Part shown: positions 33,461-44,489 of the stretch, one piece after another
Layout of the letters: each line of letters opens with the position of its first letter
How positions within the stretch are numbered: position 1 is the first letter of the stretch
NCBI GenBank assembly: GCA_949751835.1
Contig: CATKHK010000024.1
Location: 186,001 to 250,000, forward strand
Source: Blepharisma japonicum
Taxonomy: Eukaryota; Ciliophora; Heterotrichea; Heterotrichida; Blepharismidae
Direction of reading: 5' to 3'
DNA: 64,000 bases
Program-made: the position numbers and the translations under genes
Notes under the pieces: model-generated
What the model was told of the DNA's origin: nothing
Database searches by the model: none
What the model saw: only the letters and a program-made list of their open reading frames with translations

Positions 33461-34556
33461 TATAATCCTCTTATTTTATTATAATATTTCTTTATTCAAA
33501 AATACCCCCTTAATTTTGATAAAAAATATGAAATTTAAATAAAAACTAAAATCACAAACTTTTATTAAAATTGCAATATCACCATACTCTTTTATACCAT
33601 TTTGATTAAATATATTTACAAAAAGATAATGCATTATAAAATTGATCGAGATGCTAGGGAGAAATTATTAAAATTATGATATAAAAAGTTTTAGATACAG
33701 AACAGGTTTTTGAGTTAAATACTGAAAATTTGTTTGATCCTCATTATCAAGCTATGGCAGTCTATTTCTCTAGGCAAGAATTTCCTTTATTGTTAATACT
33801 AATATCTTATATAAAGCCAATAATCAATTATTAAGATTCATCAAGAAGCGTATATTCATAATTGCATTAATCTATTTCGCAAATTAAAGAGCTATTCAGC
33901 CGCATCAGTATGATAGAAAATTACAAATTAATCTTATAAATAAAAATAAAAGAATGTTTTTAAATAGATTTGCTAATTAATTTCTTAGCCTTTTATCACA
34001 ATATTTCTATATTTAATTATTTTCTAGCAATATTTACTGTTTTACTGCTAAAATAAGTTTTTGCTGAGCTGTGGAGTAAATTCTACATTTAGAATTCTCA
34101 ATATTTTCTTGCATTTGCTTAAGATAATTGGAGAGTTAAATATATTTTTCATATATTTACTGTCATAAACAAATTACAAAATACTGCTTATTTGGATCTA
34201 TATCTTGTGCTTATGTTAAAGGGCTTTTAATTATTCATATGATAGGCTCAAATTAAATAAAAAGAAATAGATCTGCTACTCTGCTATTTAAATTTTTGAA
34301 TGCTATAACAGATTTTTGGGGGTATTTCTTTGATAATTGCGCAAGGTTATAAATTGATGATGAATTTGCATTAAATCAATTTCCTTGCAGTCTTGATGTT
34401 GTAACCTTAAAAGCAAGACTTTCTCTCTTAATTTTTCTTTGGACATATTTCATTTGAGTATAATAAAAACCGAGAGATTTCTGACCATATCATACAAATT
34501 TGCTTTGCAGGCTATTAAAAATGTCAAAATTATCTATATTAAGGGTAATTAATATG
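33461..34556. other. Long intergenic region with short protein-like fragments
   Basis: About 1.1 kb. Near 33,630-33,830 on the plus strand there are protein-like fragments in two frames (MHYKIDRDAREKLLK and FELNTENLFDPHYQAM). Near 34,045-34,145 the minus strand has a similar one (YLKQMQENIENSKC). None has a complete gene structure and no 15-nt intron joins them. They may be old gene remnants. The rest is AT-rich and shows nothing else. Confidence 0.35.
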
Positions 34557-35016
34557 TTATTTGACGCTACAATATGGCACCACCAAGTGAACAGTTAATC
34601 CCATCTGAATATTGTAGTCCACTAAAATTCTTCCATTCTCAAGTCTATGTCCATTTAAAATGAGGTGCTGATGCTCTATATGAATCCCATCCTTAACTTG
34701 AATTTTGAATTTTAAGCTATCAAGTGTTTCTATCTGCTCAACATCAATAGAATGGTCTTGCCAGTCAAAGTTTAACGAAAATTGTATGCCACCTCTAAGT
34801 CTTAAAGCCAAGTGAAGAGTTGACACTTTTTGAATGCGATAGTTAGCTAAGATTCTTCCATCTTCAAGCTGTTTTCCTGTGAAAATAAGTCTTTGCTGAT
34901 CCGATGGAATCGCTTCTTTGCTTTGGATCTTAAATTTCATGCTGTCAATTGTATCTGATGAATCAATATCAAAGGTTATTGTTTTGCTAGTTAGAGTTTT
35001 TGACAAGGATTTGCAT
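34557..35016 (-). pseudogene. Divergent two-unit ubiquitin-like gene with a 5' frameshift
   Basis: Two ubiquitin folds in tandem. Unit 1 is clearly ubiquitin-derived ([32 protein letters not shown]). Unit 2 is much more divergent and ends [10 protein letters not shown] without a terminal Gly-Gly. The natural start ATG CAA ATC CTT GTC (MQILV, at 35016) is out of frame with the rest by one nucleotide at a run of five A on the coding strand (plus-strand T run at 34997-35001). The main frame has no upstream in-frame ATG. Options are a pseudogene, an assembly error in the homopolymer, or ribosomal frameshifting. The substitutions in unit 1 and the loss of Gly-Gly in unit 2 favour relaxed constraint. 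Confidence 0.65.
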
Positions 35017-35154
35017 TTTTATCTCATAAATTCTTATTTTTTCCAAGAAATCATAGGTTTTACTAATTCTTATCATAAATTATTGGAGGGTTTATTTAGC
35101 CTTCTTAATTTTTTGATATTTTAGCTTAAGGCATTTATAAAACATTTCTAAAAG

Positions 35155-35997
35155 ATGAAAATCCCATATAATGACTTTAATTCAAAAAGCCAAGAAGATG
35201 ACTGCGTTTATCTATTCAATAGAGAAAGAGAGAGAAATTTATTAAAAAAATTTGATCTAAAAACTCTCTTAGAGACAGAACGAACCCTTGAACTGAATCT
35301 TGACTATTTTTATATCCCTTATTATCAAACTATTGTGATAAATAAAGAATTATTCTGCTTTGGCAAAGAAATATCTTTCATTCTTAATATCGAAACACTG
35401 AATATAGAGCCAATATCCAAAGATTGGCTGAGCGATTGCGATCTGACAGGAATTGCTTATGTAAAAAACTACATTTATCTATTTTTACTAAATAAAGAGT
35501 TATCTAGTTACTCTTGTATTATAGAAAAGTATGATTTAACCTCTCATATATGGACTAAAATTGCTAATCCTCCAATGGAGTCAGCCATGTATTTCTGTTT
35601 AGAATTTAGAGGCAATATTTTAATATATAATCATATTCAAACAATATTCCAATATGATGAAAATATAAATAGCTATTCGATACTGGTTGAAATGGTTAAA
35701 GAGTCATCTAAAATAATAGTTTCTGGAAATTCAAGACTTTTCATTATTGAGAGCAAAGGAAGGATATATGAGAGTGATGTTGAAAACCAATATAAATTTA
35801 AAAATATAGGATACTCTAACATAGATCTCATTTATATTCAATTGTCTTTAGCGAATTATAAAAATGATATATACTTTGGGTTAATTACCCGCAATTATTT
35901 TCAAAGAATCGACACTTATTCATACTATAGATTCAGCCTTAAAAATAAGACAGTTGAGAAATTAAATCATAAGAAATGAGATTGCTATATAATATAA
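35155..35997 (+). CDS. Kelch-like beta-propeller protein, 280 aa
   Basis: This is a predicted protein-interaction scaffold. It shows degenerate Kelch-type units: an aromatic-rich strand, then motifs such as YDLTSHIWTKIANPPMESAMYFCLEF and IYNHIQTIFQYDENINSY, where a conserved Trp and turn recur at about 50-residue spacing. The classical Gly-Gly pairs are mostly lost, so it is a divergent member. The reading frame passes a TGA after NHKK and ends at TAA 35995-35997, adding WDCYII. There is no signal peptide or membrane helix. Such Kelch-like genes are numerous in ciliates. The name is therefore only a fold assignment. Confidence 0.55.
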
Positions 35998-36274
35998 AAA
36001 TTCAGTAAAGTTGTATTACATTAATTGTTTTTAAGCTTGAAAATGATTAATATCGATAAGCTTTCAGAATAATTGCTTCATTGAACATAACGCATGTTTC
36101 ACTAATATTATAAAAGGATCATTTTATTCTTCTTATCGTTGTAATGCATCTTGCAGAAAAGTCATTACTTTTCTAAATTTTTTCTAGGCTTTTCTTTTAT
36201 ATTGGCACAAATAAAAAATAGAAATATAAAATGCTATTTCATTATCTAAACAATAAATTAAAATTCTTTTATAA

Positions 36275-37180
36275 ATGCTAAGACTAATAGCTTCAAGGTT
36301 TTCTTCCAGCCTGCTTCTAGTTCCACCGATCCCAAATACTCCCATCAAAGATCTTCCTAGAGCTAAAGTTGTTTTAAAAAAAGAGCCATCAATAGAGACT
36401 ATAGAACCAAAAGAAATTTGGCTCAGCAAAAAATTAGCCGATTCTGGAATTTGCTCTCGAGCTCAAGCTGAACGATTTATTGAAGCTGGAATGATTTCAG
36501 TAAATAATAAAGTTGCTTGGAAAAATATCAAAATACTTGACAATACCCCAATCAAATTTCACCAGAGAAATGATTATAACACAAATAAGCTTCCTTTATC
36601 TGAGCATATTAAGATTTGGACCTTCTATAAGCCAAGAGATGTGAGCTCATATATTGATGGGGACAAGCCAACAGTATTTCAATATTTAAGGCATATTGGA
36701 TTTCCTAATATTGAATACTACAGCATTGGAAGGCTTGATTTTCGATCTGAAGGCTTAATTCTATTGACAAATGATAAAGACACAGCAATAGCTTTAGATG
36801 AAGCTTCCTCCGGGTTGAAAAGAGAGTATAAAATAAGAGTTTGTGGAAGACTTAGAGATGAAGTTCTTGAAGCAATAAGAAAGGGTGCTGTGAAAGGCAA
36901 AAAATTCAGTCCGATGATTGTAAGAGTTATATAGGTTTGGGCAAAAACAAAAAAGACAAAAAATATTTGGCTTAAGGCAATATTAAAAAGGACTAGAAGC
37001 AGGGAATTGAGGAGAGTATTTGAAAATTATAAACTCAGAGTAAATAGGCTTGTCAGACTGTCATATGGACCATATCGATTGGATGGATTGAAGCCTGGAG
37101 AGTATCTTGAAACACATCTTGAAAATTCTTTGCATCAAGTGATGTTTTACCACTACAAAGCAATTGCTGAGAAGCAGTAG
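36275..37180 (+). CDS. RsuA/RluB-family rRNA pseudouridine synthase, 296 aa, one 15-nt intron
   Basis: This isomerises uridine to pseudouridine in ribosomal RNA. It has an S4 RNA-binding domain (about 48-90: WLSKKLADSGICSRAQAERFI). The catalytic motif is GRLDFRSEGLILLTND (about 152-167), whose Asp is the expected nucleophile. The N-terminus MLRLIASRFSSSLLL is basic and hydroxylated, like a mitochondrial presequence, so a mitochondrial target is likely. Exon 1 is 36275-36919 and exon 2 is 36935-37180 (stop TAG). Across the junction the protein reads FSPMI|VWAKTKKTKNIWL and continues with the family's C-terminal RELRRVFENYKLRVNRLVRL block. Without splicing the protein would stop at once. Confidence 0.85.
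36920..36934 (+). other. 15-nt intron (phase 0)
   Basis: Sequence gtaagagttatatag, between codons 215 and 216 of the pseudouridine synthase. Read as coding it ends in an in-frame TAG. Confidence 0.88.
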
Positions 37181-37366
37181 CATTTTTAATATAAACACTG
37201 AGTTATATAAATATTGTTATTTTGAGAACATCATTAAATCTATTAAACAATATTCTTACCTTTTTCTTAATTTTTTATACATATATTATGATCACATAAT
37301 CTTTACATGAATTCTAATTAATAGGATTTTCTTATTGAATAATTCGAAATTAAAATTCAATTAAAG

Positions 37367-38548
37367 ATGATAGATTCTCAGAGCTTTTCAAAAGAATACA
37401 CTATCAGCAAAAAGCCAGTTTCAGAGCCTCTTTCAATGACAATCAAAACCTACACGAATGAATCAAAACTTCATCATTTACCGTCAGCCATTTCAAATTT
37501 CTCAACCACCATCCTTCCTTGTGAAAAATTGCGAATTCCTCCATTAGAATTGCAATGAAACAAAACAGCTGAGTTCACACCTATCACACATCCGTTGCCC
37601 TTACTAATTTCAATATCCTCCTCAACTGTCAGTCTGTACGAAAAAGTTTCTGTCCTTCCTTTGCAATTCGAATTCACTCTGAAAATAAGCACGAACTTAG
37701 AAGAAACCAAAGACTTTTTAAGAGTCCGAGACTGCGATGCGCGGTCTTCTTACTCATTTGTTTCAGGAATGGAAACACCGCTGACAACTACAACAATGCA
37801 GAGCTTTGAAGATGGATTTGAGCTCGAACCGTCAGTCGGGTTTATGTGCGACAGATTTCTTGGAGAGGTTGATGACTTTTTCAAGTGCCCAGTATGCAAA
37901 CAAGTTGTTAAAAAGCCAAAAGAATGCTCAACTTGTCAAAATTTGATCTGCAAGTATTGCTCATATTCGCAAATTAAATGCCCTTATGGCTGTGAGGATT
38001 TTATTTTGCATCATCCTTCTAAGTTCGCTTTGCTTGTTTATCATAGACTTAAACTTAAGTGTGCATACTATGAAAGTGGCTGCGATTTTGTTGGAAGAAT
38101 AAAAGACATGAGAGACCATGAACTTCTATGCTTATATGAAGTTATTAAGTGTCAAAGTCCTATTTGCAGCACCACGTTTATTAAAAAAGAAAAGCATCAA
38201 GGTGATGGAGTTCCTTTAGTTTGCAGTGATATGTGCAGGGCCATTGTAGATTTTAAAGAAACGTTAGATCATTCATCGAGAGAAGTGATTTTGACTGATT
38301 TCTCACATTATTTAGTCAAAATGGCTGATATCCCTGAAGAAGAAATTAATAAAGAACTTGTTGATGTTTTGGCAGAAAAAGAAAGAAAGCAAGAAGAAGC
38401 TCAGCTGTTTTTGACGAGGAAGAATAATTTGCTTTCAGAGCTTGAAAGTAGGAGGACAAAAAATCATCCTGGAAAGTGGAATATACCCGCCAAAAAATGG
38501 ACTTGCTGTGATAACTCTGATAAATATTCAATCGGGTGTAGAGAGTAG
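37367..38548 (+). CDS. RING/TRAF-type zinc-finger protein, 393 aa
   Basis: This is a probable ubiquitin ligase or adaptor. A RING-like finger (about 178-210: FKCPVCKQVVKKPKECSTCQ..CKYCSY) is followed by TRAF-type fingers (LKCAYYESGCDFVGRIKDMRDHELLC) and a helical segment ending with a KWNIPAKKWTCCDNSDKYSIGC zinc motif. The first ~150 residues are polar and Ser/Thr-rich. The frame is continuous through a TGA (ELQWNKTAEF) and ends at TAG. The start used is the first ATG at 37367; a start near the RING cannot be excluded because the N-terminal region is of low conservation. There is no membrane segment. The RING/TRAF-finger order is common in ciliates and amoebae. It lacks an obvious C-terminal TRAF (MATH) domain. 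Confidence 0.72.
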
Positions 38549-38909
38549 ATAGCTGAATTTAGTTAAATTAAAATGGATATATTTAAATTTTCATTGAATA
38601 TAGATATGAAAATTAAATTAAGTGATTAATAAATAGCCATTTATATATAAAATTCTTGCCAAAAATGCTTATAAGATTTCTTGAATTGTAATTTTTATTT
38701 TAAGAAAATTGAATATCTATGAGCTAAACCATTCAACCTTTGTTATTCTGATTCAAAAAATATTAATCAATAAATAGATCGGACTTAATTTAAGAAACTC
38801 GCATGACTATTCGCCAAAATAAATACAATAAAAGGTTCGCCAGAAAACTATGAAATAATTTCCACAATATAACTTTATATAATTAATATGAATAAGACTA
38901 CATTTATCG
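38549..38909. other. AT-rich intergenic gap
   Basis: This lies between two convergent genes. No coding frame, RNA gene or repeat was seen. Confidence 0.5.
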
Positions 38910-39512
38910 CTAATAAATTAGGATAAAAACCTCCTTTTCCATGTGAAAGCACGGACAGAAGCTTCATTGAGATCTCCTGGAACATCAGTGCTCTGGCAAT
39001 GAAGGCAGAATATCTTCTCCCTGCGTTTGTGGAGGAGGAGTTACGTTAATAAGCTGTTGATACAATACATTCAAATCAGTTCTAAATGCTTGAATTAGAT
39101 GTGCACATTGTAAGTGAAGCAAGGCTTGGTCGAGTTTTTCTTTAGGAGTAAGTGAGTCATAGTCTCTAACCTCTTGAGGAATCCCCAAAACCTGCTCTTC
39201 CTTCTTCTTTTTTTTCTTTTTCTCGACCTTTATAAAATATTTTTGAGCATGGGACCTAATCTGGACCATGGATCTTGTTTGAACATAATCTAAAATCTTT
39301 TTTCAGTCCTTACCATAAAGATTGAGAGCTTCCATGAACCGCTTATTTTCTTCTTTCGTCCACCTTCCTTGAGAACTAGAACAATCATCAGTGCTTTCCG
39401 ACATATAATTATTATAAGCAATCATGGATTTAAATGGTTTAGTACCATTATCTAGATTAGGCTTAATTAAATAAAAACTGGAGAGGAATTTTAGAGATTT
39501 AATATTTTTCAA
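38910..39512 (-). CDS. SHAQKYF-class Myb-like DNA-binding protein, up to 200 aa
   Basis: This is a single-Myb-repeat transcription-factor type, as in plant CCA1/REVEILLE-like proteins and many protists. The repeat reads GRWTKEENKRFMEALNLYGKDWKKIL and ends IRSHAQKYFIKVEKKKK, the diagnostic SHAQKYF block. The central Trp of the repeat (KDWKKI) is TGA. A lysine run, then a helical region with LTPKEKLDQALLHLQCAHLIQAF, follows. Beyond PSLPEH the frame passes two TGA codons to TAG at 38910-38912, giving a Cys/Trp-rich tail. The start is uncertain: MSESTDDCSSSQ (about residue 38) looks more natural than the upstream AT-rich Met codons. Confidence 0.8.
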
Positions 39513-39659
39513 AATCTAATCCCAACGGATTATCATTTTATTAAGATATTTATTTTCCTATAATAGTCAATAGGATCAAGTTAGATAAATAGATAAATAG
39601 GATAAATATTATTATAGATTATCAAAATATCAATATTTTATTAAAAACTTTTTAAAATA

Positions 39660-40307
39660 AATAAAAACCTTACTTAAGAAAACGAAGGTATAAACTCTTA
39701 TATTAACAATGAAATATCGCTTTATTTCTAGCAGTTATATGCCGCGTTCATTATTATTTACGCCTTTAATTGAGTTGTTTGAAGATAAGTCTACTCAATT
39801 TTATTAAATAAATTTATAATTGAATTATTAGAAATGAATTATCACTAGATTATGAGAAAATTCATATATCTAAAGTTCATTTGTAAAACTTATTATGGCT
39901 TTTAATTAAAGTCTCTATAAGATTTAAAACATATCAAAAAGAAGAGGTGAAATTGATAGTTCTCAAATTCGAACGTCTAATATAGGTTCTGCTTTTAGCT
40001 TGACTACTATAAATTGTAAAAATTACTATAAAAAAAATTTGCTCTAACAATTTCTGATAAAATATGTAAAAATGAATAACTTAAATTATTAGATGATAAT
40101 CTATAAAGTAGTTGCTGATTATAAAATATAAAATTCCATTGCTATTAAGAAGTAAATCGTTAGAGGTTTGACATGATGTAAATATCATCAAAAATTTTTA
40201 CATATATTAATTTTTATTAAAAGAAATAATTAATTCATTATTGAGCCAATAAGTCCGTTTTCAATCGACTCATAAATTATTCGCCATTTAGATTTATAAA
40301 CTGATAA
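39660..40307 (+). repeat. 5' flank of GNAT-like subfamily A (copy at 40,308)
   Basis: About 650 bp of AT-rich DNA that recurs, with small changes, at about 46,622-47,240 before the other whole A-type gene. Shared landmarks include ataaactcttatattaac near 39,690 and aattcgaacgtctaatat near 39,966. It probably contains the promoter and was duplicated with the gene. No coding frame. Confidence 0.75.
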
Positions 40308-41153
40308 ATGGCTTTTGTTGTAAAAAGACTTTTATCAACATCATCTAAGACTCCTCAAATTTGCATTTTAGATTGGCTTTTTGCTTCAGAAAAGCAGGGT
40401 CCGAGTTCAATTAAGCTAATTGACACAGTGCCGGCTTTTAAATCGGAGCTCGCTAAATTCTCCGAAGGTGCAGTTTGACAATGGGGAGAAATATCCTTCC
40501 ATTTATTTAGAAAAGAAGAAGTTCCAAAATATCGTGAATTAATTGCAGAGTGTTTTGCTCACCATTCCACATTTAAAAAATATATTGATTTCTCATATGA
40601 AGAATACATAGACCATGAGCTTCCAGAATATGAAGAGCAATCAGATTTTTTAAAATTTAGTGTCGCAGCAAAGGTTAATGGAGAGTTAGCAGGAGTTCAA
40701 TACAGCTCTTCGTGAGGATCTAGAATTCACGATCCTGTTTACACAAAGCCAAATTCTGAGTCAGTTTGAAAAAAATTTGATAAATTTGATAAGCTCCTTT
40801 ACGGCAGCATCCCTTTTAATTTTAGTTCACCAGATGAAAAAGGGAGGCAGCCTTTTGGAACTTTAAACCCTAACTCTCTTCTTTATTGGTCAAATGCTGG
40901 AGTGCTCCCAAAATTCAAGGGGAAAAACTTATCATATGATCTTAAATATTTGTGCGCTTCTCTTGGCTATCTTCATGGCTTAAAATACGCTATGTCGATA
41001 AGCTTTGACGCAAGATCATCTTTTATTGAAAAAATCGGAGGAGTTTCTTTTAAACCAACCTACTTCAAGAATTTCGCAGTGGATGGAGTTCTTCAATTTC
41101 CTAACGCAGTTGAAGGGGAAGGAGTTTCATGTTGCTTTTTAAGCTTATCTTAA
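40308..41153 (+). CDS. GNAT-like protein, subfamily A, copy 1, 281 aa
   Basis: A whole member of the local multicopy family. The C-terminal half resembles a GNAT acetyltransferase: LLYWSNAGVLPKFKGKNLSYDL (a Q/RxxGxG/A-like acetyl-CoA loop is PKFKGKNLS), a helix LKYLCASLGYLHGLKY, then SSFIEKIGGVSFKP, where GNAT proteins have their kinked GF strand. The N-terminus (MAFVVKRLLSTSSKTPQ) is basic and Ser/Thr-rich like a mitochondrial presequence. Internal Trp codons include TGA in AVWQ, SSSWGS and SVWKKF; B-type copies have TGG at the last two. The substrate is unknown. The length (281 aa) equals that of the other whole copies. The GNAT assignment is by pattern only. Confidence 0.65.
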
Positions 41154-41757
41154 TTCTTATTAAATTATTTTATTAGTCCTAAATATGAAATAACCGAATG
41201 AGTAGCCTATCCATTGAGCCTTATTTCATTAAAGTCTTCCTAACTTAAATTGTACCAATAAAGTAAGAGTTAAGAATTAGCCCAAGTTCTCATATTCCAA
41301 TCGCAAATATAGGCTTGTTAATTACATGTTGATAGCTTCACAAGATTCATGAAATAAAGAATAACATATTGATATTCTTTAAGAAAAATCTCAAAATTCT
41401 TGTTTTAACATAAATATTTGATAGTTGACCGGCTATTTTTACATTAATAAATTCTTGAATAAAACGAAATCTTTTGAATTTTGGTTTTTTTATAATTATC
41501 TAAAATAAGTTTCATTAATGATTTTTACAAATGCAGACTTCTTTCCATAGACAATGTGAAATGTTATATGTTATCTCATCTTGTTTGGGCTCTTATAAAA
41601 GATTATATCTTTGATATAAAAAGGACGATGAATTAATGAGGTCGATTTGGTTTTTGAATTCTTATCACAAAAAATAAATTAATTGCATCTTTAAAGAGTT
41701 TGTTTAAAAATATGAATATGATTCTTATGAGAGCCATTTAGAATGAAAAATTGATAA
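41154..41757. other. Spacer between GNAT-like copies 1 and 2
   Basis: AT-rich spacer of 600 bp. Only the last ~30 bp before the next copy resemble the A-type flank. No gene or RNA seen. Confidence 0.45.
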
Positions 41758-42053
41758 ATGGCTTTTGTTATAAAAAAACTTTTATTAATATCATCTAAGA
41801 CTCCTCAAATTTGCATTTTAGATTGGCTTTTTGCTTCAGAAAAGCAGGATCCGAGTTCAATTAAGCTAATTGACACAGTGCCGCTTTTAAATCGGAGCTC
41901 GCTAAATTCTCCGAAGGTGCAGTTTGACAATGGAGAGATATATCCTTCCATTTATTTAGAAAAGAAGAAGTTCCAAAATATCGTGAATTAATTGCAGAGT
42001 GTTTTGCTCACCATTCCACATTTAAAAAATATATTGATTTCTCATATGAAGAA
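41758..42053 (+). pseudogene. Truncated GNAT-like copy 2 (subfamily A, 5' part)
   Basis: Nearly identical to the first ~295 nt of copy 1. A one-base loss in the run after the DTVP codons shifts the frame, and the copy ends abruptly after the codons for SYEEY. The DNA beyond joins directly to a B-type 5' flank. The junction therefore looks like recombination between an A-type and a B-type unit. The high identity suggests a recent event. Confidence 0.8.
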
Positions 42054-42069
42054 TATACTCATGCTTTAG

Positions 42070-42462
42070 ATTTTTTCACTGTGTAGAATTTGATAATTTT
42101 TTTTAAGGAAATATTATATACATCACCAGCATACATTTTACAAACTACAAATAAAGCACTTAGATTTTATAAGCCATAATATAAAGATGATGAGGTGGCT
42201 ATATTTGTTTAAATTTTTGCACATAAATTTTTTGGTGAAATATTAAAATGACGTCACTATTAAACTTTTCCCAAAATTTAAATTACCAAAATTTTTTAAT
42301 GTTGATTAAAGCTTTTTGCACACAAAGCAGCATTTAATTATATTTTAATTATTCTGAATTATTTAGATTGCTAAAAAATTAAGAAGAATTCAAAGGAGAT
42401 TAATCCTAAGTAGGCAATAACCGTGTAAATATTAATAATGTTGAATTTATTTAATTCTATAA
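42070..42462 (+). repeat. 5' flank of GNAT-like subfamily B (copy 3)
   Basis: About 390 bp recurring before each B-type copy (also near 44,490-44,920, 50,395-50,854 and 54,003-54,447). It includes a region with aatttttgcacaaaa-like and aacttttcccaaaa-like blocks and a conserved aagaagaattcaaa close to the gene. It is unlike the A-type flank, so the two subfamilies carry different upstream DNA. Confidence 0.75.
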
Positions 42463-44289
42463 ATGGCATTCCTTCTAAGAAAAGGTTTTTCTACATCCAT
42501 CAAAGCTCCGCAAATTTGTAATTTGGATTGACTTTTTGCCTCGGGAAAACAAAACTCAAGCTCAATAAAGCTTATTGACTCTGTTCCGGCCTTTAAATCG
42601 GAGCTCTCTAAATTTGCTCAAGGGGCAATTTGGCAAAAAAACGATGTAACATTTCACATATTTAAAGAAGAAGAGCTTCTAAAATATCGTGAAATCATTG
42701 CAGAATGCTTTACCCAACACGCTTCATTTAGAAAATATATTGATCTCACCTTTGATGAATTTATTGAGCATGAATTCCCTGAGTACCAAGAGCAATCAGA
42801 CTTTTTGAAATATAGTGTTGCTGCTAAGGTTGATGGAAAACTAGCAGGAGTACAATATAGCTCATCATGGGGATCAAGGCCCGAACACCCAATTTATACG
42901 AAGCCAAATTCTAAAGAGGTGTGGAAAAAATTTGATAACTTTGGAACCATTTTGCATGACTCTATTCCTTTTGATTTTCGTCAACCTGATGAAAAAGGAA
43001 GACTGCCTCCTATTCCTATTAATTAAATGATATAATGTCGCCTAGAGAAACCTTATGGATTCCTTTTCTTCTATCTCTCCCATCTTCATCTACCAATCCA
43101 GGATTTCCCACTTTTTCTCCTTTTTCCTCTTTTTTTGCCTTTTCTTCCTTTTTCTGACTATTCTTTTAATTTCAGCCTTATCCGTCTTCTTCTGCTGCTG
43201 ATATCTTTTTTTCTTTCTAGCTTTCCATTGAGGCCTTATCTTTTCACATGCAGCGTTGCCAATTGGGCTTTCTGTTGAATTTTGATTTTTAGTAAGTTTT
43301 TTGCTTTGTCTTCTGTTTTGCTTTCTGTCAAGTATTTTCTCTTGAGCTTCGGCTAAATTTTCTTTTGGTTTTTCTGTGCGATTTTCTGTAGGATTTTCTA
43401 TTGTATACCTTTTATTGTTTTCCTCTGTGCCATTTTTATCTTGCTAGCCCTCTGGATGTTTTGCGAATTTTTCCTTCTTCGCACCTTTTTAGACTTTCCT
43501 GCACTCTTGAGATTTCCTGTGCTTTTTGTCTTCCCAATTATTCCTTTAGTTTCTTCTTTCTCCTCTATCTCTTCCTTGCCAATCTCTTCCTTACCATAAT
43601 CATGTCTTTCATCAAACCAAATCGCATGATATTGATCTAAATCCAGCAGCCACAATCAATTCTCCATCATCCAAGACTTCTCAATGCTGTTGCGCAATCA
43701 TCGCCCTTATCCTTTCCTCAGGATTGTTTTTCTCCTCAAGTTCTTCTTCATAATCCTTACCTTCCAACTCATTCCCTTCATCACTTTCATCAATTTCTTC
43801 ACCATCTAATTCTTCCTCTTCTAAAAGTTGTAGTTCTTCTTCCCAAGTCTCAACCTCGTCCAATATTTCATCATAAAAGTCATCATATCACGAATCGTTT
43901 TCTTCAGGGCTAAATTCGTTGAAAGAGTCGCTGCTGCTCTAATATGAAATTGCCATATTCATGGCGATTAAAAAAATGGAAGATTGCCTCCAGGCGCCTT
44001 AAATCCAAATTCTGTTCTCTATTGGTCCAATGCAGGAGTTCTTCCCGCATATAAAGGGAAAAGTTTATCATACGACTTGAAGTTTCTTGGTGCAGCTCTT
44101 GGATATTTGAATGGGCTTCAATATGCAATGTCTGTAAGCTTTGACTCAAGATCTTCTTTTATAAATAAAATCGGAGGAGTTTCTTTTAAGCCAATTTATT
44201 TGAGAGACTTCGAGGTTGATGGAGTTCTCCAGTATCCTACTGCAACAGAAAACGACTATGTCACATGCTGTTTTCTGAGTTTATCTTAA
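42463..44289 (+). pseudogene. GNAT-like copy 3 (subfamily B) split by a ~0.97-kb insert
   Basis: Codons 1-182 (42463-43010) read cleanly up to DEKGRLPP. The gene then resumes at about 43,978 with LPPGALNPNSVLYWSNAG and runs to TAA at 44289. Both halves are otherwise intact and match copy 8, so the insert is the main lesion. Trp codons are TGA in NLDWLF and TGG in SSSWGS. If the insert were removed in development or in RNA the gene would be whole, but I see no 15-nt-type intron signals at its ends. Confidence 0.8.
43011..43977. mobile_element. Unclassified ~0.97-kb insert flanked by 14-bp direct repeats
   Basis: The insert is bounded by GGAAGACTGCCTCC (42997-43010) and GGAAGATTGCCTCC (43978-43991), the second matching the normal target. 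Its minus strand carries coding-like stretches in more than one frame. First comes an acidic segment (WEEELQLLEEEELDGEE). A Trp-rich segment follows (MMENWLWLLDLDQYHAIWF), and then a long Lys/Arg/Gln-rich tail. No transposase, reverse transcriptase or terminal inverted repeat is recognisable. It is broken as a gene. It could be a non-autonomous element, a captured gene fragment, or a retained germline segment. Confidence 0.5.
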
Positions 44290-44489
44290 GGTTATTATAT
44301 TAAGTAATATCCAAAATTGCATTAATCTTCTAAAAATAAATTTTGAAACTACAATATAGAATGTTTAAAGATAATTTTGCAAAGAATAGTAATTCGTTAA
44401 TTATTGAAAAATTATATTCATCTTTAATGCTAAAAATTATTTTAAACTTAAATAATAAAAATACTTCAAATAATAGATATTTATTTTTT

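Noticed and set aside
35995-36274. A further gene between the Kelch-like and pseudouridine synthase genes
   Set aside because: Only AT-rich DNA with stops in all frames.
36184-36429. Minus-strand 81-codon frame at the pseudouridine synthase start
   Set aside because: Antisense shadow of the first exon, with no domain.
39960-39990. TTCGAAC-containing block as a tRNA T-arm
   Set aside because: No acceptor, D or anticodon stem could be paired around it, and the block recurs only as part of the A-type flank at about 46,915.
42997-43991. The copy 3 insert as a large spliced intron
   Set aside because: Introns here are 15 nt with GTA...AG ends; the insert lacks such ends and is bounded by direct repeats of the exon instead.
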